Assembly (NCBI GenBank): GCA_016720855.1
Contig: JADKJU010000001.1
Span: 923,501 to 987,500 of the forward strand
Length of the DNA stretch: 64,000 nucleotides
Direction of reading: 5' to 3'
Source of the DNA: Betaproteobacteria bacterium
GTDB taxonomy: Bacteria; Pseudomonadota; Gammaproteobacteria; Burkholderiales; Usitatibacteraceae
The translations under genes were made by a program, and so were the position numbers. Positions 36,342 through 44,928 of this stretch are shown one piece after another (the stretch's first letter is position 1; each line of letters starts with the position of its first letter). The notes under the pieces were generated by a model. That model saw nothing but the letters and a program-made list of their open reading frames with translations, was not told where the DNA came from and ran no database searches.

Positions 36342-37487
36342 TCAGGCCTCGCCAAGCCAGGTAATGGTCATCGTCTGGTTGTGCAGGCGGCACTCCCCGG
36401 TGAACCCGGCGCTCGCGATCTCCCCGTTCGAGTAGAACCCGGCCACCGTCGTGCCATTGCCGAGCAACGCGGCGACCGCCTCGACCTCCTCGTCCACCCG
36501 GGCGCCCATGACGAGCTTTCGCCCGACACAGCTCACCAGCAGGGCGAGCCCCTTTTCGGGCGCGCCGCCCGCGGCTTCCAGCACGGTTCGCGCGGCCGTT
36601 TCTGCGCCATCGATCAGCCGCTCGGTATTGGAATGCATGAGCTTCAGGTAGCCGGTCGGGTCGATGTCGCCGGCGAGCGTAAGTGAACCGTCCGCCTCGT
36701 CCACGCCCAGGATCGTGCGGAAGATGCCCCGCTTTTCCTGGTGCGCGGTCAGCATCTCGAAGGGAAAGAGCAGGCCGGAGGCCGGCAGGCGCGCGGCGTG
36801 CTCGCCCAGGTAGCGCTTGTACACGTCGAGGGCGCGTTCACCGTCGAGCTCGTAAAGCACATTGTCCGCACAACGCGTCACCTTGCGGGCGGGCCCGAAT
36901 GCCACCCAGCCTGCAAACGATCCGTAGGCGAGCCGCAGGCCATTGCCATACAAGCCGACGGCGACGATCTGGTCGTCGGCGCAACCCGCGGGCCCCATCG
37001 TCCAGGTGCGCTTGAAGGCGCCTGCATCGGCCGCGAGCCCGCCGGAGAGCCTGGCTTCCCGAGGAAGGGCCGATTGCAGCCCGCGTACGAGCGCGCTGCC
37101 GTTGATCCGCACGCCCGTGCCGAACACCAGGACCGCGCGCAGTTCCTCTCGCGGAAGCGTGCCACCCAGTCTTACGCCGGCATCGAACGAGTCGGCCATG
37201 GATCGAAGGCGAGTCGCTCCCGCGCGAGCCGAGGCGTGGTCGAACGCAATCGCCGTCACGACGCAGGCACCGTCATGAACCTGGCAGCCTCCGATTTCCC
37301 CCGCCGTGGAGCAACCGGCAATCACTGCGCCGGGAAACTGCCGGCGCATTTCCTCGAAGACATCCGGGGTCTCGAAATAGGGCAGCGCCCCGAACGCCAG
37401 CACGAGCGCCGGATCCAGATCCACCAGAGCACGGATGCCGGTCGCCGCCTCCGCGGGATGGAACAGCACCACTTGCCGCGTATCCAT
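36342..37487 (-). CDS. FIST domain sensor protein
   Basis: A 381-residue protein with FIST_N (about residues 25-215, e.g. GAVIAGCSTAGEIGG) and FIST_C (about 220-360, e.g. FPFEMLTAHQEKRGIFRTIL). FIST proteins are intracellular sensors thought to bind small ligands and often lie next to chemotaxis or cyclic-di-GMP genes. It starts at ATG 37487 with GGAG 6 bases upstream, and its stop is one base before the GGDEF/EAL gene, so the pair should be translated together; the FIST protein probably feeds that protein's PAS/GAF inputs (inference). Confidence 0.9.
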   Translation of the reverse strand: MDTRQVVLFHPAEAATGIRALVDLDPALVLAFGALPYFETPDVFEEMRRQFPGAVIAGCSTAGEIGGCQVHDGACVVTAIAFDHASARAGATRLRSMADSFDAGVRLGGTLPREELRAVLVFGTGVRINGSALVRGLQSALPREARLSGGLAADAGAFKRTWTMGPAGCADDQIVAVGLYGNGLRLAYGSFAGWVAFGPARKVTRCADNVLYELDGERALDVYKRYLGEHAARLPASGLLFPFEMLTAHQEKRGIFRTILGVDEADGSLTLAGDIDPTGYLKLMHSNTERLIDGAETAARTVLEAAGGAPEKGLALLVSCVGRKLVMGARVDEEVEAVAALLGNGTTVAGFYSNGEIASAGFTGECRLHNQTMTITWLGEA

Positions 37488-37605
37488 CGATCTCCGTTCT
37501 CGCGTGCCGCGTCGAGTCCCATGGTGTTCAATTCCTGCATCGGCGGTCAACCCCCAAGGCGGGGTTTTCGGGCAACCGTGGCTTTTCATCGATGAATGAA
37601 CGCCC

Positions 37606-37794
37606 ATGCCACCCCCTTCAAGTTCCTCGCTCCCCGCTGGTTCGCCGTCGTCATGGGACTGGGAAGCTGGGCTGGCGCTCGCCGTCACTTCGCTGGCGGC
37701 CCTCGTCCTCGCGTTCGCCACGGTGCGCGGGCTTCGCGATGGCATGCTGCTCGCGCCCGAGCCAGTTGCCGCGATCCATCCGGTCAGCGCGTAG
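37606..37794 (+). CDS. small membrane ORF, doubtful
   Basis: A 62-residue frame whose second half is a clear transmembrane helix (LALAVTSLAALVLAFATV). Another frame just upstream (ATG 37596) reads FLAPRWFAVVMGLGSW, which resembles the start of TDT/SLAC1-type transporters; joining the two frames would give a 70-residue membrane peptide. It could be a decayed transporter start or chance. The rest of the 514-base space between the FIST and rhodanese genes (37488-38001) shows nothing else recognisable. Confidence 0.25.
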   Translation: MPPPSSSSLPAGSPSSWDWEAGLALAVTSLAALVLAFATVRGLRDGMLLAPEPVAAIHPVSA

Positions 37795-38001
37795 CAGCGG
37801 GGCCGCGTGCCCTGCATACGACTTTCGTCCCATGCACGGCCGAGGGCCCGTTGACTCGCGTCAACCGCCGGCGCGCGCGCATCGATAAGCTGATGATGAT
37901 ATTCACGGTGACGCGGCGCTCGTCCTTCGGGTTGATGCCGGAGCGCGGAATCAAGGTGCCGTCCGCCGGACTGGATTCATTCACCAAGCGGAGACAACAC
38001 C

Positions 38002-38493
38002 ATGCAAGCCAATCGCAGAACCCTGCTCGCCACCCTCCTCGTTTCCTCCGGGCTGCTGTTGCCCACCCTGTCCCTCGCGCAAGTCCCTGCACCGGCCCCG
38101 AGCTATCCGCCCCTGGTCGGCAAGTACGTCGCCGACACGAAGAAGCAGATCAAGACGATCAAGCTGGAAGAATTCCGCGCGGCGCTCGACAGGAAGGAAC
38201 TCGGGCTCATCGTTGACGTGCGCGAGGAGGACGAGTGGAACGACGGCTACGTGCCCGGCGCGATCAACATTCCCCGTGGCCTCATCGAATTCCGGATCTG
38301 GAAGCAGGTCGGCTTCCCCAATGCGGTGGACATGAACAAGCGCCTGACACTCTACTGCGCCACGGGCGGGCGATGCGCGCTGGCGACCAAGTCCCTGCAG
38401 GACCTCGGGTTCACCAACGCCGTGTCCGTGGACATGAAGTTCGAGGATTGGGTGAAGGGCGGCAATCCTGTCGTGAAGCCCGCGAAGAAATAG
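38002..38493 (+). CDS. periplasmic rhodanese-like protein
   Basis: A 163-residue single-domain rhodanese with an N-terminal export signal (MQANRRTLLATLLVSSGLLL, cleavage after SLAQ); the RR pair makes Tat export possible. The domain contains LIVDVREEDEWNDGYVPGAINIP and the active-site loop LYCATGGRCA near residue 122 with the catalytic Cys. Such proteins transfer sulfane sulfur or hold redox-active sulfur; the substrate is unknown. Start ATG 38002, with GGAG 8 bases upstream. Convergent with feoB; a REP-like palindrome lies between. Confidence 0.88.
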   Translation: MQANRRTLLATLLVSSGLLLPTLSLAQVPAPAPSYPPLVGKYVADTKKQIKTIKLEEFRAALDRKELGLIVDVREEDEWNDGYVPGAINIPRGLIEFRIWKQVGFPNAVDMNKRLTLYCATGGRCALATKSLQDLGFTNAVSVDMKFEDWVKGGNPVVKPAKK

Positions 38494-38513
38494 TTCACCG
38501 CGAAGCGGCATTC

Positions 38514-38539
38514 GGGGACGTGTTCGCGAACATGTCCCC
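38514..38539. repeat. REP-like palindrome, copy 2
   Basis: GGGGACGTGTTC, two bases, then GAACATGTCCCC: the same left arm as copy 1 at 4472 and a right arm with one change that keeps a G-T pair. It lies between the convergent rhodanese and feoB genes. Confidence 0.75.
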
Positions 38540-38548
38540 GTTCGGTGT

Positions 38549-40336
38549 TCATAAGCCGAGCGCGCGCATCCCCTGGTAGAAGACGAAGCTCGCCGCCCAG
38601 GCAAGCGCCAGCGGCCAGGCGACCGCGAGCGTCGTGAAGGCTAGGCTCTTCGATTCCGAGCGCAGCGTGGCCACGGTGGACAGGCACGGCGTGTAGATGA
38701 GCGTGAAAAGCATGAAGCTCGTCGCCGACACCCAGTCCATCGACCGGGCGAATTCGGCGGCCAGGGCGTTGCCTTCGAGACCGTAGATCACGGCGAAGGC
38801 GCCGATCACCACTTCCTTCGCGACGAATCCGAAGATGAGCGCCACCGCCAGCTTCTCGTCGATGCCCAGCGGCCCCAGCACGGGCTGCGTCGCCGCACCG
38901 ATCCACCCCGCGATCGTGTCGGGCCCCGCGGGCGCAGCGCCGGCGGGCAGGTGGGTAAGCAGCCAGACAGCGATCACGCCGAAGAAGATGAAATTGGTGG
39001 CGCGCCTCAGGAAATGCTTCACCTCGACCCACCCGCGCAGCCACACCTGCCGCACGGTGGGCATCCGGTAGGGGGGCAGCTCGATCACGAAGGGCTCCCG
39101 GCTCGCGAAGCGGCGCCGGAACAGGAGCGCTGTCACGATGACGGCGCAGAAACTGACGATGTAGAGCCCGAACAGGACCCACGGAGCGCGCGCGGGCGAA
39201 AAGATCGCCGCCGCGAGAAACACGAACACCTGCAGCCGCGCCGAGCAGAGCGACATCGGGATGGTGAGCATCGACAGCAGCCGCATGGGGCGGTCGCGCA
39301 TCACGCGCGTGCCCATGATCGCCGGCACGTTGCAGCCGAACCCCATGAGCAGCATCACGAACGCCCGGCCGTCCAGCCCAAGCCGTGCCATCATCGCGTC
39401 GGTAAGGAACGCGGCGCGCGAGAGGTAGCCGCTGTCCTCGACCGCGGCCAGGAAGAAGAAGAAGACCACGATCAGCGGCACGAATGCGGCCACCGTGCCC
39501 ACGCCGGCCCAGACGCCGTCGAGAATCAGCCCTCGCGCCAGGTCCGGCAGAAAAGCAAGCAGGGGTTCCAGCGCGTTGACGCGCACGAACTCGAACACGG
39601 CCGCCACGCCTTGCTGCAACGGCGAGCCCAGCCAGAAGACGGCCTGGAACACGGCGAGCATCGCGAGGAAAAAGAGCGGCAGGCCCAGCCACGGATGCAG
39701 CACGACACGGTCGATGCGGTCCGAAGCCTGCTCCGACAATCGCTCCGGGACCACCACCGATGCGCGCAGGAGTGACTCGATCTGCTCCTCGCGCCGATGA
39801 TCTTCCGCGAGTGCGGCGCGCACCGCCGCTTCGCGGGGGGGCTCGGCCACATCGAGCAGATGAGCGAGCTTCGCCATGGCCTCGGGCACGCCCGACCCGA
39901 AGCGCGCCGACAGCGCGGCGACCGGCAGGCCCAGTCCCGCCGAGAGCCGATCCACGTCGATCTCGATGCCGAAGCGCTTCGCCTCGTCGGCCATGTTGAG
40001 GAGGACAATGGTGGATATCGCCAGCGCCTTCACCTGGAGCGCGAGCGCGAGTTGCCGGTCCACCTGCGAGGAATTGAGCACGACGACGATCGCATCGACG
40101 CGCGCCGCCTCGAGGAAATGGCGCGCGACGAGCTCGTCGTCGGAGAAGCCGTGCAGGTCGTATAGGCCCGGCAGGTCCACGAGCTCGACCATGTGGCCAC
40201 CCACGAGAACGCGGGCCGTGGCCAGATCGACCGTGACGCCGGGCCAGTTGCCCACTCGCGCATGCGATCCCGTCAGGCGGTTGAAGAGCGTGGACTTGCC
40301 CGTGTTGGGCATGCCAAGCAGCGCCACTCGCTTCAT
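38549..40336 (-). CDS. feoB: ferrous iron transport protein B
   Basis: A 595-residue inner-membrane Fe(II) transporter. The N-terminal G domain has G1 GMPNTGKST at residue 8, G3 DLPGLYDL near residue 54 and a G4 LLNMAD near residue 115. About eight transmembrane helices follow, with the two conserved Gate motifs around GFGCNVPAIMGTRVM near residue 330 and the later TPCLSTVAT. It is on the short side for FeoB. It follows feoA by 48 bases. Confidence 0.93.
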   Translation of the reverse strand: MKRVALLGMPNTGKSTLFNRLTGSHARVGNWPGVTVDLATARVLVGGHMVELVDLPGLYDLHGFSDDELVARHFLEAARVDAIVVVLNSSQVDRQLALALQVKALAISTIVLLNMADEAKRFGIEIDVDRLSAGLGLPVAALSARFGSGVPEAMAKLAHLLDVAEPPREAAVRAALAEDHRREEQIESLLRASVVVPERLSEQASDRIDRVVLHPWLGLPLFFLAMLAVFQAVFWLGSPLQQGVAAVFEFVRVNALEPLLAFLPDLARGLILDGVWAGVGTVAAFVPLIVVFFFFLAAVEDSGYLSRAAFLTDAMMARLGLDGRAFVMLLMGFGCNVPAIMGTRVMRDRPMRLLSMLTIPMSLCSARLQVFVFLAAAIFSPARAPWVLFGLYIVSFCAVIVTALLFRRRFASREPFVIELPPYRMPTVRQVWLRGWVEVKHFLRRATNFIFFGVIAVWLLTHLPAGAAPAGPDTIAGWIGAATQPVLGPLGIDEKLAVALIFGFVAKEVVIGAFAVIYGLEGNALAAEFARSMDWVSATSFMLFTLIYTPCLSTVATLRSESKSLAFTTLAVAWPLALAWAASFVFYQGMRALGL

Positions 40337-40384
40337 GGGACCGGCCGCACCGCGGGATTCATTGGGCGGATCGCGCGACCTGCG

Positions 40385-40636
40385 TCAAGGCGCCAGCGGC
40401 ACCACGGCACGCAGCGATACGCCGCCTGCCTCGGCCGGCCGCAACGCCACGTCTGTCGTCCCGAGGCGCACGTGAAGCGGGCCCTTGAGGCTTGCGCGCC
40501 GCATCAGGACGATGGCCCGACCCGCCCTGAAGCCCAGAGCGGCCAGACGCTGGCGCAGTCCTTCAGGGCCGTCGACGGCGGCAATGACCCCCGATTGCCC
40601 GGGGGTGAGCTGCGACAGCGGCGTACGAGTGGTCAT
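40385..40636 (-). CDS. feoA: ferrous iron transport protein A
   Basis: An 83-residue SH3-like FeoA, starting MTTRTPLSQLTPGQSG at ATG 40636. The core GLRQRLAALGFRAGRAIVLMRRA and the C-terminal VALRPAEAGGVSLRA are family patterns. It supports Fe(II) uptake by FeoB, encoded 48 bases downstream. A Fur-like site lies just upstream. Confidence 0.88.
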   Translation of the reverse strand: MTTRTPLSQLTPGQSGVIAAVDGPEGLRQRLAALGFRAGRAIVLMRRASLKGPLHVRLGTTDVALRPAEAGGVSLRAVVPLAP

Positions 40637-40649
40637 GGGCCTAGTTCTT

Positions 40650-40674
40650 GAGATTCATTCCTATTTGCATCATA
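40650..40674 (-). promoter_or_regulatory. predicted Fur box and -10 element of feoAB
   Basis: The plus-strand sequence GAGATTCATTCCTATTTGC (40650-40668) matches most positions of a typical Fur site of the GAGAATCATTCTCATTTGC type. On the minus strand TATGAT (40669-40674) would be the -10 element, so the Fur site covers the transcription start, 14 bases upstream of the feoA ATG. Iron repression of feoAB is the expected result. Confidence 0.6.
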
Positions 40675-40727
40675 TCACTCCGCGTGACGCGTTGCACCAT
40701 TTGCGAACGCGCAAGACCCGTGGCCGC

Positions 40728-40756
40728 AAAAAAGGCGGGCGGCCCGAAGGCCGCCC
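40728..40756 (-). terminator. rho-independent terminator of DASS transporter gene
   Basis: An 8-bp stem GGGCGGCC / GGCCGCCC with loop CGAA (40737-40756), followed on the minus strand by six T residues. It lies 42 bases past the transporter stop. Confidence 0.88.
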
Positions 40757-40798
40757 GTCCCGAGTGTCCAGCCGAGGCGCCAGTTGCGCCCTTTCCCG

Positions 40799-42310
40799 CT
40801 ACCGGATCATCGCCATCCACGGCAGGCCGAGAACCAGGAACGCCGCGATGAAGATGACGCCGAAGACCGCGCCGAGGATCCAGTAGTCCCTGGCGGGGAG
40901 GTAACCCGATCCGTAGTACACCGGGCTCGGGCCGGTGGCGTACGGGGTGAGCATTCCCATGATGCCCAGCGTGAGGCAAAGCAGCAATGAGAACTGCGCC
41001 ATGTCGAGGCCGGGGATCGTGGTGCCGACCGCGAGCATCACGGGCAGCAGCGCCGTCACATGCGCGGTGATGCTGGCGAACAGGTAGTGCGTGAAGAAGA
41101 ACACCAGCACGAGAACCACCATCGCGGTGAAGGGCGTGAAGCCGACCATGCTGGAGGCCACGCCGTCGGCGAACCACTTCACGAAGCCGACCTTGCTCAG
41201 CCCGCCGGCGAGCGCAACGAGCGTCGCGAACCAGGCCAGGGTGTTCCATGCCGCCTTGTTGGCGGTGATGTCTTCCCACGTGACCACGCCGGTCACGAGC
41301 ATGAGCGAGACGACCACCAGCGCCACGACCGTCGCGTCGATCACCTTGCCGCCGAAGATCCACAGCGACAACGCGACCAGCACGAGGGCCAAGAGCGTCA
41401 ATTCGCGCCCGTTTACGGACCCCAGGCGCTTGAGCTCCTCGCCGGCCCAGCGCGGCACCTCCTCGCCCTCCTTCACTTCGGGCGGGTAGATCCAGTAGGT
41501 GACGAGGGGGATGAGTACAAGCAGGAGAATCCCCACCGGCGCGATCGCCATGAACCACTGCGCCCACGAGATCTCGATGTTGGCCGTCTTCTTCACGAGC
41601 TCGAGCGCCAGCAGGTTCGGGGCGAGCGCGGTGAGGAACATCGAACTCGTGACGCAGGTGGCCGCGATGGCGACCCACATGAGGTAGGAGCCGATCTTGC
41701 GCGAGGACGGATCGTTGGGCTTCGAGTCGTAGAGGGCCGGAAGGTTTCGGATCACCGGATAGATCGTGCCGCCGCTCCTCGCCGTGTTGGATGGCGTAAA
41801 GGGGGCCAGCAGCGTGTCGGCGATCGTGACGGCGTAGCCCAGCGTGAGGGTGCGCCTGCCCATCGCCTTCACGAGCATCAGCGCGATGCGGCGGCCCAGG
41901 CCGGTCTTCTCGTAGCCGAGCGCGAACATGAACGCGCCGAAGATGAGCCACACGGTGCCGTTGGAAAAGCCCGAGAGCGCCCACGAGAGCGCGGCGCTCA
42001 CCGACTTGAACCCGGGCTTGGCGAGCTCGGCCGGCGAGAACAGCACGTATGGCGCGAGTACCGCCACGAGCGTCACGCCGATCAAGCCGATGGCGCCGCC
42101 GGGAAGCGGCTCGACCATCAGGCCGACGATCACGCCGGCGAAGATGGCGAAGAAATACCACGCGTGCTGCGGCAATCCGCCCGGGGCGGGAAAGACCGCC
42201 AGCAGGATCGTCACCGCAACGGGAAGCAGGGCGCGCCAGGGAAAATGATGTTCGGGCAGCTTTTCGGCCTGCACCTTTGCGGGCGCCGGGCCGGGTGCGG
42301 TGATGGACAT
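40799..42310 (-). CDS. DASS family (SLC13) dicarboxylate/anion transporter, plant DiT1-like type
   Basis: A 503-residue inner-membrane carrier with about 12-13 transmembrane helices. The substrate/Na+ hairpin motif SNT is in APFTPSNTARSGGTIYP near residue 155, and the second repeat has HYLFASITAHVTALLPVM near residue 420. These patterns place it with the 2-oxoglutarate/malate, citrate:succinate and tartrate exchangers of the DASS family. It is the last gene downstream of frdCAB and a second DASS gene on the same strand, so C4-dicarboxylate exchange is likely. The start is ATG 42310, 161 bases from the next gene. Confidence 0.9.
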   Translation of the reverse strand: MSITAPGPAPAKVQAEKLPEHHFPWRALLPVAVTILLAVFPAPGGLPQHAWYFFAIFAGVIVGLMVEPLPGGAIGLIGVTLVAVLAPYVLFSPAELAKPGFKSVSAALSWALSGFSNGTVWLIFGAFMFALGYEKTGLGRRIALMLVKAMGRRTLTLGYAVTIADTLLAPFTPSNTARSGGTIYPVIRNLPALYDSKPNDPSSRKIGSYLMWVAIAATCVTSSMFLTALAPNLLALELVKKTANIEISWAQWFMAIAPVGILLLVLIPLVTYWIYPPEVKEGEEVPRWAGEELKRLGSVNGRELTLLALVLVALSLWIFGGKVIDATVVALVVVSLMLVTGVVTWEDITANKAAWNTLAWFATLVALAGGLSKVGFVKWFADGVASSMVGFTPFTAMVVLVLVFFFTHYLFASITAHVTALLPVMLAVGTTIPGLDMAQFSLLLCLTLGIMGMLTPYATGPSPVYYGSGYLPARDYWILGAVFGVIFIAAFLVLGLPWMAMIR

Positions 42311-42471
42311 GGCGAAAATCCTTTCGCATTCGATCGCCGGGAAGGCGACCTCTTGCGAAGAATTTTCCGCCCCGCCATCCGCTTTTTCTTGACCCTACTC
42401 AACCGCCACCGGCCAAATGTGCGATTCGTGGGGCTTAGGTCCAATGCAATGGCGCGGACTGTCACGCGGCA

Positions 42472-43948
42472 TTACGTCCTGCCGGCGACGATGTGCGGAA
42501 TGAGCCACCATCCCAGCGCAGTAATCACAAGAATGCCGGCGATGTTCAGCACGAACCCCGCCTTCACCATCTGCGGCATGCGCACGAGGCCCGTCCCGAA
42601 CACGATCGCGTTGGGCGGCGTGCCCACCGGCATCATGTATGCGCTGCTCGCACTGATGGCGCAAACGACCACGAGTGCCTTCGGGTCGAGCCCGAGAGCC
42701 GGGGCCACTGCCGCAAGCACCGGCGTCATCGTCGCGACCTGCGCCGTGTTCGAGGTCACTTCGGAAAGGAACACCGTCATCGTGACGACAGCGAGCAGCA
42801 GCGCGACCGGCGGCAGAATGGCAAGGCCACGCGTCGACTGGCCGATGAATGCCGACACGCCGTTCGCCTCGACCGCTGCGGCGAGACTCAGCCCGCCGCC
42901 GAAGAGGATCAGCACGCCCCAGGGCAACTTCACCGCGGTGTTCCAGTCCATCGCGCGCATGCCCTTCTTCCGGTCGACGGGAAGCAGGAACAGGGCGAGT
43001 GCCGCGAGCATCGCGACGCCGCTGTCCGTGAGCCCCTTGAACGGCCCGATGCCGCCGACCCTCAACCCGCGTAACGGCTCGCCGAAGATCCAGAGGAAGG
43101 CGGCCCCGGCGAAAACGGCCAGTGTCACCTTCTCCCCGCGACCGAGCGGTCCCAGCTTCGCGTATTCGGCTGCGATCATTTCCCGCCCGCCCGCGACCTC
43201 GCCGAACGAAACCGGGAACAGGACCTTCGTGAGGATGAGCCAGGCGAGGGGAAGGAACATCAGCGTGAACGGCACGCCGAAGGCCATCCAGTCGACGAAG
43301 GAGATTTCCGTCCCGTAGGTCTGCGTGATGAATCTCGCGGCGATCCCGTTGGGCGGCGAGCCGATGAGGGTGGCGATGCCGCCGATGGAAGCGGAGTAGG
43401 CGACGGCCAGCAGCAGGCCGAGGGCGAAGTTGCGCTCGTCTGCGCGCTCCTGGGGGATGCCGCCGGTTTCCCTGAGGCTCTTGCCCGAGCGCGACTGGAG
43501 CACGAGGTCGATGACGCTCACCGCGATGGGCACCATCATCGCCGCGCACGCGGTGTTCGAAATCCACATGCTGAGGAATGCGGTGGCGGCCATGAAACCC
43601 GCGACCATCGCGCCGGGCCGGGGCCGGGGGGGCGCAGGGAGGGGGCGGGGGCCGGGGGGGGGGGGGGGGGCGCGGGGGGGGGGGGGCGGGAGGCGGCGCC
43701 TTCGCGATCGGGGCGATGCCGAGAAGGGGGAACAGAGCGAGGGGCAGGAGCGCGGTGACCTCGATGTCGACGGCCTCCGTCATCCACCAGACGGCCATCC
43801 ACGCCACCATGGCCAGCGTGGCGCGGCCGGCCACGGTGAACTCCGTCATGATCGACGTTCCCGTCGCGTACTGCGCAGGGAGCAGCCAGAACGCCGCCAG
43901 GGCGATAAGCGGGCCCGCAAGAAGACCCGCCCTGCGCACCATGACCAT
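42472..43948 (-). pseudogene. DASS family (SLC13) sodium/dicarboxylate symporter, interrupted by a G-only tract
   Basis: A transporter of the INDY/SdcS group. The N-terminal piece (43948 to about 43697) reads MVMVRRAGLLAGPLIALAAF through DIEVTALLPLALFPLLGIAPIAKA; the C-terminal piece (about 43625 to 42472) reads AMVAGFMAATAFLSMWISNTA to the end, with both SNT motifs (WISNTA, EVTSNTAQVA) and MPVGTPPNAIVFGTG. The two are in different frames and about 40-50 residues, expected to contain the IFLFLGGF helix, are replaced by the low-complexity tract. Assembly error is more likely than mutation. Confidence 0.85.
43614..43698. other. G-rich low-complexity tract (probable sequence artefact)
   Basis: About 85 bases made almost only of G on the plus strand, with runs of 17 and 13 G broken by single C or A. 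It lies in the middle of a conserved transporter gene and breaks its frame. Nothing like it occurs elsewhere in the window. Confidence 0.85.
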
Positions 43949-43957
43949 GGCGCCCGC

Positions 43958-44095
43958 TCAGAAAATCCTGCTTGCGATCACCAGGCCGGTGGCGACCGCG
44001 ACGGCGTCCAGGATCTTGAGATCCCGGTTGACCATCGCTGCGGCCTTCTTCACGTATCCAAACGACTTGAGGAAGTCCTTTTCGATTCGTGACAT
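43958..44095 (-). pseudogene. remnant of a fumarase/aspartase-type lyase gene
   Basis: A 45-residue frame, ATG 44095 to TGA 43958. It begins MSRIEKDFL, like the N-terminus of class II fumarases and aspartases, then reads FLKSFGYVKKAAAMVNRDLKILD, which resembles the segment about 60-90 residues further in those enzymes (FI-x-SFGYVKKAAALVN-x-DLGLLD). It looks like a gene whose start is joined to a later segment by internal deletion, with the rest lost. It lies between frdB (50 bases upstream) and the DASS transporter (9 bases downstream), where a fumarate-producing enzyme would make sense. It could instead be an independent small protein. Confidence 0.45.
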
Positions 44096-44145
44096 GGCTA
44101 GCCCCTTCAGGAATGGTGCATCGAAAATCCGAGCGCAGCGAGGGG

Positions 44146-44886
44146 CTAGCTGATACCGGTCGTCACCATCTTCCTGCGCAGGAATGCGATCTGCGTCTGG
44201 AGCGGCAGGTTCTTCGGGCAGACATCGTGGCAGGCCAGCAGCGACATGCAGCCGAAGACGCCGTTGTCGTCGCCGACCAGTTCGTAGAAATCCGCATCCG
44301 TGCGCTTGTCGCGTGGGTCGAGGCGGAACCGGGCGATCTTGTTGAGGCCCACGGCGCCCACGAAGTCCTCGCGCATCCGGGCCGTCCCGCAGCTCGACAC
44401 GCAGCAGCCGCATTCGATGCAGCGATCCAGCTCGTAGATCTCCTCGGCCAGCGCAGGGTCCATCGCCTCCTCGATCCGCTTGAGGTCGCGCTGCGTCTCC
44501 GGCATGTGCACCCAGGTCTCCAGGGTCTCGCTCATGCCGCGCATCCACTTGCCGGTGTTCACCGAGAGGTCCCCGATCAGTTCGAAGACCGGCAGAGGCG
44601 CGAGCGAGATGTCGGCCTCCAGGTCCTTGGTGACCGTCCGGCACGCGAGGCTCGGGCGCCCGTTGATCATCATCCCGCAGCTGCCGCAGATGCCGGCGCG
44701 GCAGACGAAATCGAACTGCAGCGACGGATCGAGCTTCTCGCGGAGCTCGGTGAGCGCGATGAAGAGCGTCATGCCAGGCGCCTCCTCCAGCTCGTAGGTC
44801 TGGATGCGCGGCTCGTCGCCCGGTTGTGCCGGGTTGTAGCGCAGGATGTGGAAGCGCAGCTTCCGGTGATTGTTGGTTTCGGCCAT
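44146..44886 (-). CDS. frdB: fumarate reductase / succinate dehydrogenase iron-sulfur subunit
   Basis: A 246-residue iron-sulfur protein. The [2Fe-2S] site is CRAGICGSCGMMINGRPSLAC near residue 65; the [4Fe-4S] site begins RCIECGCCVSSCG near residue 150; the [3Fe-4S] site uses SLLACHDVCPKNLP near residue 205. Electrons pass from the FrdC haems to FrdA. The start ATG 44886 (MAETNNHRKLRF) has AGGA 9 bases upstream; an upstream ATG at 44925 would add 13 residues. It follows frdA closely on the same strand (order frdC-frdA-frdB as in Wolinella). Confidence 0.93.
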   Translation of the reverse strand: MAETNNHRKLRFHILRYNPAQPGDEPRIQTYELEEAPGMTLFIALTELREKLDPSLQFDFVCRAGICGSCGMMINGRPSLACRTVTKDLEADISLAPLPVFELIGDLSVNTGKWMRGMSETLETWVHMPETQRDLKRIEEAMDPALAEEIYELDRCIECGCCVSSCGTARMREDFVGAVGLNKIARFRLDPRDKRTDADFYELVGDDNGVFGCMSLLACHDVCPKNLPLQTQIAFLRRKMVTTGIS

Positions 44887-44928
44887 GGCGTGGTTTCCTG
44901 TGTTGACGGCTCGTTCCTCGACCACGCT

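Noticed and set aside
32939..36364. Long open frame antisense to the GGDEF/EAL gene
   Set aside because: No domain, biased composition, and the sense strand encodes six recognisable domains.
43430..43802. Gly/Pro-rich coding frames across the G tract
   Set aside because: They arise from the homopolymer and would not give a sensible protein.
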